A stretch of DNA of 53,092 nucleotides from Nitrospira sp. (GTDB lineage: Bacteria; Nitrospirota; Nitrospiria; Nitrospirales; Nitrospiraceae). Made by a program: the position numbers and the translations under genes. Positions 1 through 7,877 of this stretch are shown piece after piece. The notes beneath the pieces are model-generated. The model did not search any database, was not told where the DNA came from, and saw only the letters and a program-made list of their open reading frames with translations. Each line of letters starts with the position of its first letter. Position 1 is the stretch's first letter. The DNA is taken from contig JALHPO010000016.1 in the NCBI GenBank assembly GCA_022842445.1, forward strand, positions 1-53,092. The letters run 5' to 3'.

Positions 1-336
1 TCGGCGTAGAAGCGGCGGAGACCAGGGAATCAGTCGCGCAGGACGGGACGATGACGCGCGAGGGATAGGACAGTCGGCGTAGCTCAGTACGTCATACCAT
101 CACCCTGGGCGCATTAGGCACCGAAGTCAAGCACTACTATTGAAAATCATGTGCGCCGGCAAGAAAGGGGCGGAAGATCGCCGTCGGGGGTCGTATCTCA
201 TGAGCCTCTTGGACGGCCGCTCGACGTCGATTCCAGCCTGCTTTGTTCATGAACATTTCTGCTACAATCGGCTGCACATGAAGACGGAATGGCCGAGTTT
301 GAGACGTAATCTGCGCGCAACGACAACGGATCCCTG
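1..336. other. Left-edge stretch without a convincing gene
   Basis: No supported gene lies here. A short open frame entering from the left edge and closing near base 81 could be the tail of an upstream gene, but it is too short to identify. The segment carries a possible promoter for the epimerase gene at 337, listed separately. Confidence 0.4.
245..268 (+). promoter_or_regulatory. Possible extended -10 promoter with palindrome
   Basis: TGC followed by TACAAT (260-268) fits an extended -10 element. The perfect 10-base palindrome GTTCATGAAC lies just upstream at 245-254. No good -35 is visible at normal spacing, which is acceptable for an extended -10. It lies 69 bases before the epimerase start. 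The regulator, if any, is unknown. Confidence 0.3.
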
Positions 337-1452
337 ATGGCAGATCTTCTTGCCGCTGTGATCGCACGAGTCGAGTGCTGGTCCATCGATATTCCTATTA
401 CGGATCCGTTTATCGTTGCGACCGGAGCGCGAGTCGTCGCGGAGAACGTCTTTGTCCGTATCACCCTGCGTGACGGCACAAGCGGCTATGGGGAAGCGGC
501 GCCGTTTCCCGAAGTCGGAGGAGAAGATCGGGAGACCTGTCTAAATGCGCTGTCCAGCCTTGCACCGTCACTCCTCGGCCAATCGGTTCATGACACCCGC
601 GAACTAGCCGCCCGCATGGCTCACGCAACTCCTCTGCAACCGGCAGCCCGCTGTGCCCTTGAGACTGCGCTGCTGGACGCCTCCTGCCGGAGCGCAAAGA
701 TTCCCCTGTGGCAGTTCTGGGGCGGCGCCGACGTGCGACCGCGCGTCACCGACATTACGATTCCGATTGCCACTCAGGAAAAGACATTATCGCTGGCGCG
801 CGGCTGGTATGAGCGGGGCTTTCGTCTGTTCAAGATGAAGGTGGGGAAAGATGTCGATGAAGATATTCGCCGATTGGAATCCCTGCACCGGGCGTTACCC
901 GGCATCTCATTCATCGGTGACGGCAATCAGGGATTCTCACGCGAAGAATGTCTGGCCTTTGCCAAAGGCGTCCAACAGTTCGGCGGGGTGATGGTCTTGT
1001 TGGAGCAGCCGGTGGTACGGGATGATCTCGACAGCATGGCCGCTATTCGACGAGAGAGCGGCATCCCGGTCGCAGCCGATGAATCCGTGCGCTCTCTCGA
1101 CGACGCACGTAGGGTCATCGAACAGGGCGCGGCAGACTATATCAATATCAAGATCATGAAAACCGGTGTGGCGGAAGCAACGGACATTGCAGCGTTCACT
1201 CTGAGTTCAGGACTGAAGCTCATGATCGGCGGCATGCTGGAGTCGCGCATTGCGATGGGCTGTTCCTTCAGTCTGGTCTTAGGCATGAAGGGGTTCGACG
1301 TGCTGGACCTAGACACGCCGTTGCTGCTCTCGACAGATCCCATCCAAGGAGGCTATCGATACGACGGCCCCACCCTTCAGCCTTGGACCGAGGCAGGCTT
1401 AGGCCTATCCGTGACGGTCCCCGCAAATGCCCGCGCGGCAGTCTTTAGATAA
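337..1452 (+). CDS. Dipeptide epimerase (L-Ala-D/L-Glu epimerase type, enolase superfamily)
   Basis: Predicted cytoplasmic enzyme that epimerises the alpha carbon of a residue in a dipeptide, typically L-Ala-D-Glu from murein turnover. The 371-residue length is normal. Residues 1-125 form the capping domain and the rest is the TIM barrel. The acid-base KMK motif is at 166-168. Metal-ligand positions are D195 (GDGN), E223 (LLEQP) and D248 (AADES), and the second catalytic lysine lies in INIKIMK (269-275). The GG(M)LES segment near 298-303 is typical of the family. The dipeptide specificity cannot be read from sequence alone; other muconate-lactonising-group epimerases remain possible. It is not obviously in an operon: a small exported protein gene follows after 59 bases. 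Confidence 0.85.
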   Translation: MADLLAAVIARVECWSIDIPITDPFIVATGARVVAENVFVRITLRDGTSGYGEAAPFPEVGGEDRETCLNALSSLAPSLLGQSVHDTRELAARMAHATPLQPAARCALETALLDASCRSAKIPLWQFWGGADVRPRVTDITIPIATQEKTLSLARGWYERGFRLFKMKVGKDVDEDIRRLESLHRALPGISFIGDGNQGFSREECLAFAKGVQQFGGVMVLLEQPVVRDDLDSMAAIRRESGIPVAADESVRSLDDARRVIEQGAADYINIKIMKTGVAEATDIAAFTLSSGLKLMIGGMLESRIAMGCSFSLVLGMKGFDVLDLDTPLLLSTDPIQGGYRYDGPTLQPWTEAGLGLSVTVPANARAAVFR

Positions 1453-1511
1453 GGCCGCCTCAGAGAAGGGCCCTCGATTGACTGAAACAATGGACGAGGC
1501 TATCATATCTC

Positions 1512-1844
1512 ATGCGCCGGTTGGCCACCTTCCTTGTGCTCTTGCTGCTCGTCCTTACCTTTAACGCCTACGCCTGCATCCTGCCATTACCACCCTCAAC
1601 CCAAATGGACTGTTCCTCAGGAACAGAGGACCCTGTTCGAGAGACCTGCGATGCCTTTCTTGAAATAGGTCCGCACTCACAGTTTTCTTCTCAGCTTTCC
1701 ATCAGCTCGCTCCATCTTGAATGCACGGTACCCGTCCATGTTCTTCCCGATGCGTTTACCCCGATTGTTCGCGTGACCGAACCACCACGCAGTGCCGATA
1801 CTCCTATCCACCCGTCGATCCAAACCACGGTTCTGAGGATCTGA
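1512..1844 (+). CDS. Small exported Cys-containing protein, unknown function
   Basis: Not recognised. The 110-residue product starts with two arginines and a strong hydrophobic core (about residues 5-20) ending in NAYAC, so it should be exported through Sec. The cysteine after AYA could be a lipoprotein attachment site, but the box is poor. Further cysteines (about residues 34, 46 and 71) suggest disulfides or metal binding outside the cytoplasm. It precedes a copper-storage-like gene on the same strand by 110 bases, so a role in metal handling is possible but only inferred from position. No strong ribosome binding site is visible. Confidence 0.55.
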   Translation: MRRLATFLVLLLLVLTFNAYACILPLPPSTQMDCSSGTEDPVRETCDAFLEIGPHSQFSSQLSISSLHLECTVPVHVLPDAFTPIVRVTEPPRSADTPIHPSIQTTVLRI

Positions 1845-1954
1845 TACCTTCTCCCGTCTCGCTTCCTGCTCTAGCTCGCTAGGCAGTTTCATACTTGTTC
1901 TATTGCCAGATCTACAGGACTGGCCGTGGGCAACAAGCCAGAAAAGGGGGAATT

Positions 1955-2497
1955 ATGTCTGACATCAGCAGAAGAACATTGGTGACCACCGGCGCTTCTC
2001 TGCTCGCGACGGGCGCATCATTGATGATGCTACGGGGGGTAGAGGCCGCAACACATGATGCAGCCCATGATCCGATCCCACCGTCTACTAGGATCTCGGA
2101 ACCTGCACTTCTTCACGCTTCAGAAAAAACGCCCGCCGCGGAACGCCACCACATGATGGATGAAATGACGCAATGTATTCAGCTCTGCCAGGACTGCCAT
2201 GCGCTCTGCATCCAAGTGATCGGACATTGCTTCAGACTCGGAGGCCGCCATGCAGCCCCGGACCACATCCGCCTATTAATGGATTGCGCGCAGATATGTA
2301 CGACTGCGGCGGATTATATGGCCAGAGAGTCTTCATTTCACGATCGCACATGCAGCCTCTGTTCCGAAATCTGTCGGCGATGCGCAGAGAGTTGCGAGCA
2401 ACTACAGGGAAACGATCAGTTGATAAAGCAGTGCGCCGAAATGTGCCGCCGCTGTGCGGAATCTTGTGAGCGGATGGCACCAAAAGGGACGGCGTAG
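1955..2497 (+). CDS. Tat-exported four-helix copper-storage protein (Csp1/DUF326-like)
   Basis: Predicted to bind many Cu(I) ions through cysteines lining the core of a four-helix bundle, buffering copper outside the cytoplasm. The start at 1955 is supported by AAAGGGGG just upstream (1943-1950). The N-terminus has a twin-arginine motif (SRRTLVTTG) and a hydrophobic stretch to about residue 32. The mature part is full of paired cysteines spaced as CxxxC and CxxC, for example CIQLCQDCHALC, CSLCSEICRRCAESC and CAEMCRRCAESC, the pattern of the Csp family. Length of 180 residues including the leader fits Csp1. Copper binding is inferred from the family. A longer in-frame start at 1895 lacks a ribosome binding site and would bury the Tat signal. 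Confidence 0.85.
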   Translation: MSDISRRTLVTTGASLLATGASLMMLRGVEAATHDAAHDPIPPSTRISEPALLHASEKTPAAERHHMMDEMTQCIQLCQDCHALCIQVIGHCFRLGGRHAAPDHIRLLMDCAQICTTAADYMARESSFHDRTCSLCSEICRRCAESCEQLQGNDQLIKQCAEMCRRCAESCERMAPKGTA

Positions 2498-2927
2498 CCG
2501 CTGAATAACACCATGCACGCCCGGTCGCCACCCCGGCGACCGGGCCATGCGTAGAACATCAATCACATCTCGCTATCTATGCGGTGTCAGAAAAATAGCC
2601 CGGTGCTTGGGGTCAGGAGACAACAGAGGCAGGAATGTCTTCCGGTAGCTGAACCGCGCGGCATTATGGATCTTCGTCCTTAGGATCGAAGTCATCGGGT
2701 CCACTTGCCCTGGTCAGTCGTAGAATGGCAGCAACCTGTATGAGAAATGCTTGTATAACGGAGGCGTCCACACGAGAGTGTGACAGGTTGGTCCTTCGTA
2801 CTCTATTTGCACCTATGTGTTCCAAGAGAAATGGTTATCCGGTGTTTCTCTTCGTGTCGTCGGTCATCCCATGAACAACTGGTTTCTCTGGTATGTCCAG
2901 CAGTCTGCGGAGCAAAAGGATTGGGCG
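2498..2927. other. Intergenic stretch with one strong hairpin
   Basis: No gene is supported in the first 320 bases. A 10-bp perfect hairpin occupies 2520-2544. The second half overlaps the longer possible N-terminus of the CPCC gene (alternative starts at 2817 and 2871). Confidence 0.45.
2520..2544 (+). terminator. GC-rich hairpin downstream of the copper-storage gene
   Basis: CCCGGTCGCC (2520-2529) pairs perfectly with GGCGACCGGG (2535-2544) around a five-base loop, 23 bases after the stop codon. No run of T follows, so this is either a weak or Rho-assisted terminator or an mRNA 3'-end stabiliser. Confidence 0.4.
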
Positions 2928-3308
2928 ATGTATCGCGATCGCTATCTCTGTCCCTGCTGTTTCATGCCGACACTGAGTGCGCGGGCTGCGTATGAGGTTT
3001 GCCCGATCTGCGATTGGGAGGACGACGGGCAGGACTCGAACGATGCGGACCTCGTCCGGGGCGGACCGAACGCCGACTATTCCCTCCGCGAGGCGCGGGA
3101 CAATTTCGCGCAGCACTTCACCATGTATCGGCCGGCCGATACGCGCTCAGTTACCTTCGACCAGATGGATCGCCGCTTCAAGGAGCAATTGCACAGGATT
3201 CTGAGCGATGCCATGTTGGATGGGTCTGAGGATGGGTGGCGCCGCGCTCTGGAGTCTGAGACAGAGGTGTGCTCGACCCGTGCCAGACAGGACGGCCTAA
3301 GTCACTGA
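2928..3308 (+). CDS. Cysteine-rich CPCC-domain protein
   Basis: Small putative zinc-ribbon protein of the CPCC family, biochemical role unknown. The key segment is YLCPCC followed by CPICDWEDDGQD, giving two CxxC pairs that should hold one metal ion, then an NADY/SLREAR stretch typical of the family. I chose the ATG at 2928 (126 residues) because AAAAGGA precedes it at good spacing and the protein then begins MYRDRYLCPCC, as family members usually do. In-frame GTG 2817 and ATG 2871 would add 37 or 19 residues and have no visible ribosome binding site. The C-terminal 60 residues are not recognised. Confidence 0.75.
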   Translation: MYRDRYLCPCCFMPTLSARAAYEVCPICDWEDDGQDSNDADLVRGGPNADYSLREARDNFAQHFTMYRPADTRSVTFDQMDRRFKEQLHRILSDAMLDGSEDGWRRALESETEVCSTRARQDGLSH

Positions 3309-3406
3309 CTCCAGGGCACATCGGCACAGTGAGCGCATCTTGACATCCTCCCTTGCCAGGTATAACGAGGTGGCATCTTGGATCAGAGCCTACAGAAGAG
3401 GTTAGT

Positions 3407-4336
3407 TTGAGGGATATCGGGAAGCTTACACAACCAGCGCGATCGCTCAGAGCCTTCGTCTTGGCCTTGGCTTGTGTCCTGCTCGCCGGCTGCTTGTTCA
3501 TTGAGGCGCCGCAAGAAGGAGAACGGGCTGGACCAGCCGGATCAGCGACTGCTCTTGCCTCGAGCGAGGGCGATACCGAGTACATGAAAACCTGCCGCGC
3601 CAAAGCTGTCCCGATTCCACCTGACTGGAAACCCTCCGCATCGGAATGGGAACCCCACGGCAACCTCAGTACGATCTTGTTGACTCCCAATCATATGGAC
3701 AAAGTTCAGCCCGACGACACCACGTTTGCGAGCGTTTGGTCGTATGCCTCCCCGACTGTTCGAGGCGCCTGCCTTGCGCTCGGAAGGAACGGTGGGGCAT
3801 TCCAAGTCATCTGTCAAAGCGCCACCACCGGACATGCCTGTTTTTGGGGAAACGATCCGAATCAGGCGAGTTCCGGTTGGAATCCAGAAACGGCAGAAGT
3901 AAAGCTGTCCTCGCTCCGAGATCCTGAGCAGGGATTTGCTCCGGGAACAGTGGCATGCACCGAATGCCATCGCGGGACCAATGCCTTTCTTGTCGCCCCT
4001 GATGACCCGACATGGGCCACAGTGTTGAGGCCGAAGAAGGCTCGCCCGACATTTACGACACGGGTTGAGCAGTCATCACCACAAGAACAATCAGCCCCCG
4101 GTGGAATACCGATCACCAATCCGCGCTTTATCCCGATCGGAGGGAAAACCGTGGCCCTCAAGAATCCGCTTCCGACGATCCCGGGCTGTTCAGGAGCTTG
4201 CCACGAGTCTCATTATGAGATCCTGGACAAAGGCCATACGACCGAGGGCTATGTCAGGATACCGAGGCCCATGGGCCCCAACTGCGCGCGCAACTCCCCC
4301 GACAATGACCCGACCAGGAATTGCTATCAAAATTAG
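3407..4336 (+). CDS. Putative c-type cytochrome lipoprotein
   Basis: Predicted lipid-anchored periplasmic protein. From the TTG at 3407 (AGAGG five bases upstream) the 309-residue product has a hydrophobic core and lipobox LLAGC with the lipidated cysteine at residue 29. A haem-attachment motif CTECH is at residues 184-188. A second, unusual CSGACH (CxxxCH) is at 261-266 and might bind an additional haem or simply a metal. The order of a mid-protein CxxCH followed by a C-terminal region rich in Cys and His suggests a redox role, but I do not recognise the family. A longer start (TTG 3353) would place 18 extra residues before the signal peptide and is less likely. Confidence 0.65.
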   Translation: MRDIGKLTQPARSLRAFVLALACVLLAGCLFIEAPQEGERAGPAGSATALASSEGDTEYMKTCRAKAVPIPPDWKPSASEWEPHGNLSTILLTPNHMDKVQPDDTTFASVWSYASPTVRGACLALGRNGGAFQVICQSATTGHACFWGNDPNQASSGWNPETAEVKLSSLRDPEQGFAPGTVACTECHRGTNAFLVAPDDPTWATVLRPKKARPTFTTRVEQSSPQEQSAPGGIPITNPRFIPIGGKTVALKNPLPTIPGCSGACHESHYEILDKGHTTEGYVRIPRPMGPNCARNSPDNDPTRNCYQN

Positions 4337-4366
4337 GAAAGGAAAGGGAGAACGTTCGATGAGGTG

Positions 4367-4579
4367 TTACAACGAGGAACCCGGATCCGTCGGCGGTTCC
4401 TCGCATTTCTTGCAGTTCAGGAAGGTACCAAGATACTGATTCCGCCCGGACTCCGTCAGTACCCAAGGCCGGCTGAAGAACGGCGGCTGATGCCGCACAT
4501 GTTGTCCATGACCGCAGGCTAGATCTGCTACCCAGTCCTTCTCTTCATCCTGATGATAACCGACAATGGGTTGGTTCAT
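4367..4579 (-). CDS. DUF3565 family protein
   Basis: A 70-residue cytoplasmic protein matching the DUF3565 pattern, whose function is unknown. Visible family features are the start QPIVGYHQDEE, the segment ACGHGQHVRHQPP, then RPWVLTESGR and LNCKKCE. The conserved Cys and His residues (CGH, HVRH, CKKC) look like a zinc site. It converges on the cytochrome lipoprotein gene with 30 bases between the stop codons. No clear ribosome binding site is visible before the ATG, but the match over the whole length makes the gene convincing. Confidence 0.8.
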   Translation of the reverse strand: MNQPIVGYHQDEEKDWVADLACGHGQHVRHQPPFFSRPWVLTESGRNQYLGTFLNCKKCEEPPTDPGSSL

Positions 4580-4627
4580 GAACGCACAACAATGTCGGAC
4601 GATTCACCATCGATTATTTGTTTGTCT

Positions 4628-5083
4628 TTACCGTTTCTCAAAGGGCAATTCCGGACGGTCAGCGGCTGAGAAGTAGGTCCACCGTTTGTCAGGGCTTTGG
4701 TCGAAACTTCCGAGAAACACTACCTGCCGGTCGAGGTGGCGAAACTCTGACAGGATTGCCCGGCAATCCTGTGAATCGATCACTCGCGCATCGAACTGCC
4801 CCACCACATAAATCTGACCTTTTCCTGCCAGGTAAATATTGCGGCGTCCCGCGTAACCCGTGTCGGGGAATAAGTCCGTTGACGATGAGCACCCATTCAG
4901 TCCTTGCACCTTCAGAGCGAGATTGAACCTCTGAAGAAACAAATCCGTGGCGGTCCGAACGATGGTGAGCCGGAGCTTAGCGGATGGGAAATCCGCCGAA
5001 GCTGGCTCCGGCGCACTGCTGTTACATGCGGTGCTGAGCAAACAGAGGCCCCCGAGAAATACCAGCCAAAGCAGCGGCCTCAC
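4628..5083 (-). CDS. Hypothetical lipoprotein
   Basis: Not recognised. The 151-residue product has a signal peptide with hydrophobic residues 4-17 and a lipobox-like LLSTAC with the cysteine at residue 20. Two more cysteines near residues 65 and 106 may pair. The GTG start overlaps the stop of the upstream GlcG-like gene (GTGA), so the two are almost certainly co-translated and may act together at the periplasmic side of a membrane. Function is unknown. Confidence 0.65.
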   Translation of the reverse strand: MRPLLWLVFLGGLCLLSTACNSSAPEPASADFPSAKLRLTIVRTATDLFLQRFNLALKVQGLNGCSSSTDLFPDTGYAGRRNIYLAGKGQIYVVGQFDARVIDSQDCRAILSEFRHLDRQVVFLGSFDQSPDKRWTYFSAADRPELPFEKR

Positions 5084-5634
5084 TTGGGCGCAGCCACCTT
5101 CGGCGCGGCGCCGATGGCATCGAGGCCATCCTGCGCGCAGGCATCATCAAGATGAGCGCCCGGCGCTCCACCGACACCGATCCCACCGACTATCTCACCA
5201 CCGATCTCAATCGGCAGCCCACCGCCCAGGATCAACATGTCGCCGTTGATATCACGCAACGCCTGTAACGTGGGTACCTTCATGATGAGATCCGCCAACT
5301 CCGTCGTAGACCTGCGCATACCAGCCGCCGTATAGGCTTTTTTCCGGCTGCTGTCGACCGTATGGGATGCCGCTCCATCGGCTCGTTCCATCGCGCGCAA
5401 CACGCCGGCCCGATCAACCACGGACACGCTCACGCGATATCCGTCCTTCTTACAGGATTCTAAAGCCGCGTGAATTGCCTTGTTGGCAACTCCAAGGGGC
5501 AATACCGATTCTTTGGGCAACTCCTCGGCCGAGAGCGGCCGTGCCGCCGTCGGTCCGGCTAACAATGCAATCATCGTGGAGACTGCTGCAACCAGCACCC
5601 ATGGACTCTTTCGGTTATTGATAGGACATGTCAT
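5080..5634 (-). CDS. Exported GlcG/HbpS-like protein
   Basis: GlcG/HbpS-fold proteins bind small ligands such as haem or cobalamin-type cofactors; some are exported. The ATG at 5634 is chosen because GGAGGT lies five bases upstream; this gives 184 residues with a signal peptide (hydrophobic residues 12-28, cleavage near ARPLSA). The body shows family features: an A-H-A-ALESCKKDG helix, VSVVDRAGVLRAM strand, SRKKAYTAA, and the glycine-rich ILGGGLPIEIGGEIVGGIGVGG turn region, whose parts are characteristic. The ligand is not known. The lipoprotein gene downstream overlaps it by four bases. Confidence 0.8.
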   Translation of the reverse strand: MTCPINNRKSPWVLVAAVSTMIALLAGPTAARPLSAEELPKESVLPLGVANKAIHAALESCKKDGYRVSVSVVDRAGVLRAMERADGAASHTVDSSRKKAYTAAGMRRSTTELADLIMKVPTLQALRDINGDMLILGGGLPIEIGGEIVGGIGVGGAPGAHLDDACAQDGLDAIGAAPKVAAPK

Positions 5635-5741
5635 CGCAAACCTCCGCCATCGTTGGTTTAACACCTAGTGATGAATCGTCTGTGGAGAGTACGGACGCTT
5701 GTATCCTGCTGTCAAGAGAAGACAAATGGCGGCTGACTCAA

Positions 5742-7814
5742 TTACTGCAGACGTTTCCGTGGCTTCGGTGTCTTTGCCTCTGAAATGGCAGGCCCCTTGG
5801 CCTCTTTGCGTGCGCGTATGGTGATACGCCTGGGGCGAGTTGTGTTCGGCGCGATGGAGACTCCGAGATCCTCGATCATGGCGCGCAACGGTTCCGCGAC
5901 TGACCAGGCTTGAGCCGGACATCCGCGCGGATGATGCGGGGGCTCGCCGTCGAAAATTTCCGAGACCTGCCCCACACAAGCCTCCCCTACGTGTGCCTCC
6001 AAACCATTAAGAAATGATCGGGCCTGGGTCTTTGTCTTGGCGGTCTTCCCGAAGACGGCAAACCACGCCGTGATGAACGGGCCGAGCAAGAACGGCCAGA
6101 CCGTTCCCTGATGATAGGCGCCGTCCCGTTCGACGACTCCCCCGTCATAATGTGGACGATACCGGCTGTCTTTCGGGGAAAGCGTCCGCAACCCTACCGG
6201 TGTGAGCAGATGATCCCGGACGACTTGGATGATCCTGGCGGCCTGCTCCTTCGCCACGAGATCGGCGCAGAGGGCGAGGGCATAGATTTGATTGGGACGG
6301 ATCGAGGCGTCGCTGCCGTCTGGTCCATCGATCACATCGTAGAGGTATCCCCCCTCCTCATGCCAAAACTTTTCGCGAAAGGACTGGATGGCCTGCACCC
6401 GGTCCTCACGGCATCGTGCGGCAAACGAGACGTCCCCGAATCTGGCGGCGAGATCCGCCCCAACCTCCAACGACCGTATCCACAAGGCCTGAATTTCGAC
6501 CGGCTTCCCTTGTCGCGGCGTGACCACCCAATCCCCCACCTTCGCATCCATCCATGTGAGTTGGGCGCCGGAGACTCCACCGGCAATGAGCCCGTCGTGA
6601 TCCATGTGGATATTGTAGCGCGTGCCTCGCCGATAGCCGTTAATAATCTGTCGGACAGCCGGCCATGCGGTGGCATGGACGCGCGCTTCGTCTTTGCTAT
6701 ACGCAAGATAGCGCCCAATCGCGTGGATAAACCAGAGCGAAGCGTCAATTGCATTGTACTCCGGCTGTTCCCCGGCATCAGGGAAGCGATTCGGCACCAT
6801 GCCTTCCGAGACATGGGCGGAAAACGACTCGATGATACGCCAGGCTGTTTCATGCTGCCCGCTGACAAGACACAGGCCCGGCAGGGAAATGAAGGTATCC
6901 CGTCCCCAATCGGTAAACCAGGGATACCCGGCAATCACCGTCTGCCCGGCGCCTCGCTCAGACAGATAGGCCGAAGCCGCCCGCTGGAGTGCGCAGGCCA
7001 AAGGATCTGTAGCCCGAGCGGTTCGATTGAACGGCTCGCGGCGCGTTGCCTCAAGCTTGGCAAGAGCAGCCGTATCAAGGTGATCCACCGCTTCACTCGT
7101 GAAGACCAGCGTATGATCCTCTCCGGGCTCCAACTCAAACCGGAATTCGCCCGGTGACCACCAATCTTCTTCACAATCGAGCCCGCGTTGGCGCTCAACC
7201 GGAAACTGTATCCGCCTATACCAATCCGGTCCATGGCGATACGTTCCGGAGTGGACGGCCCGCACAGGAGGCACATCTGGATAGGGCTGCCACACCACCC
7301 CGGCCGGCCCGATTGAAGCATTCGTCGAGAGGCTCCGGTTTTCGTGATGAGTCACATGATAATCGCGTCCGCTCAGCATCGGCCGGACGCGGAGAATGAC
7401 GGAAATCTTCTTTGCGCCGACGAGCCTCCATCGAACGATGACGAGGTCTCGACCAGGCATGCAGAAGATTTCACGCTGAATGACGGCTTCGCCGCAGTCA
7501 AAGGTCCACCTCGGCCAAGGCGACGAAGAGAATCCTGTGCACGCAACATATCCGGAAGGATGTACGGCGCCTGGATAGAGATTTGTCGAAAGAGGAATCG
7601 ACCGGCCGTCAAGATCAATCCACTCATCGAGATGATTCACCAGCACACGACGATCAGCCGGGGGGTTGCGTGCAACCAGCAATAACGCATGGTAGCGCCG
7701 CGTATTCGCCCCGGCCACGGTACCGGACGCAAACCCTCCCCGGCCGTTCGTTTCAAGCCATTCCAGACTCAGGGCCCGATCGAGATTTTGGCAATCCTCC
7801 TTCTCAATCTTCAT
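5742..7814 (-). CDS. Glycogen debranching enzyme (amylo-alpha-1,6-glucosidase family)
   Basis: Predicted to hydrolyse alpha-1,6 branch points or related oligosaccharides in the cytoplasm. The 690-residue length and two-domain layout match the bacterial/archaeal GDE family: an N-terminal beta domain (about 1-260, with WLETNGRGGFASGTV and ANTRRYHALL) and an (alpha/alpha)6 barrel (about 280-670). Barrel signatures include AGYPWFTDWGRDTFISLPGL and, near the end, GTVWPFLLGPFITAW. Acidic residues in these segments are the expected catalytic positions. The gene starts 63 bases after the MGH1/GH63-like glucosidase gene stop on the same strand, so both are likely one transcription unit for internal glucan turnover. 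Confidence 0.88.
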   Translation of the reverse strand: MKIEKEDCQNLDRALSLEWLETNGRGGFASGTVAGANTRRYHALLLVARNPPADRRVLVNHLDEWIDLDGRSIPLSTNLYPGAVHPSGYVACTGFSSSPWPRWTFDCGEAVIQREIFCMPGRDLVIVRWRLVGAKKISVILRVRPMLSGRDYHVTHHENRSLSTNASIGPAGVVWQPYPDVPPVRAVHSGTYRHGPDWYRRIQFPVERQRGLDCEEDWWSPGEFRFELEPGEDHTLVFTSEAVDHLDTAALAKLEATRREPFNRTARATDPLACALQRAASAYLSERGAGQTVIAGYPWFTDWGRDTFISLPGLCLVSGQHETAWRIIESFSAHVSEGMVPNRFPDAGEQPEYNAIDASLWFIHAIGRYLAYSKDEARVHATAWPAVRQIINGYRRGTRYNIHMDHDGLIAGGVSGAQLTWMDAKVGDWVVTPRQGKPVEIQALWIRSLEVGADLAARFGDVSFAARCREDRVQAIQSFREKFWHEEGGYLYDVIDGPDGSDASIRPNQIYALALCADLVAKEQAARIIQVVRDHLLTPVGLRTLSPKDSRYRPHYDGGVVERDGAYHQGTVWPFLLGPFITAWFAVFGKTAKTKTQARSFLNGLEAHVGEACVGQVSEIFDGEPPHHPRGCPAQAWSVAEPLRAMIEDLGVSIAPNTTRPRRITIRARKEAKGPAISEAKTPKPRKRLQ

Positions 7815-7877
7815 CTCACACCATCATCCGCGCCGTCCTTACGCCTCCCCCCTTACCCCTTACGCCTCACGTTCCCC
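7815..7877 (-). repeat. Purine-rich degenerate GTAAGG/GTGAGG repeat
   Basis: On the minus strand this spacer reads as degenerate units such as GTAAGGGG, GTGAGGC and GTAAGG. It resembles stretches at 14187-14222, 14621-14653 (inverted) and 35356-35400, all overlapping or abutting stop codons. Here it lies between two co-directional glycan genes, where its purine-rich strand could also act in ribosome binding. Confidence 0.55.

Noticed and set aside
6111..7157. 348-codon frame on the plus strand
   Set aside because: Shadow of the debranching enzyme gene.
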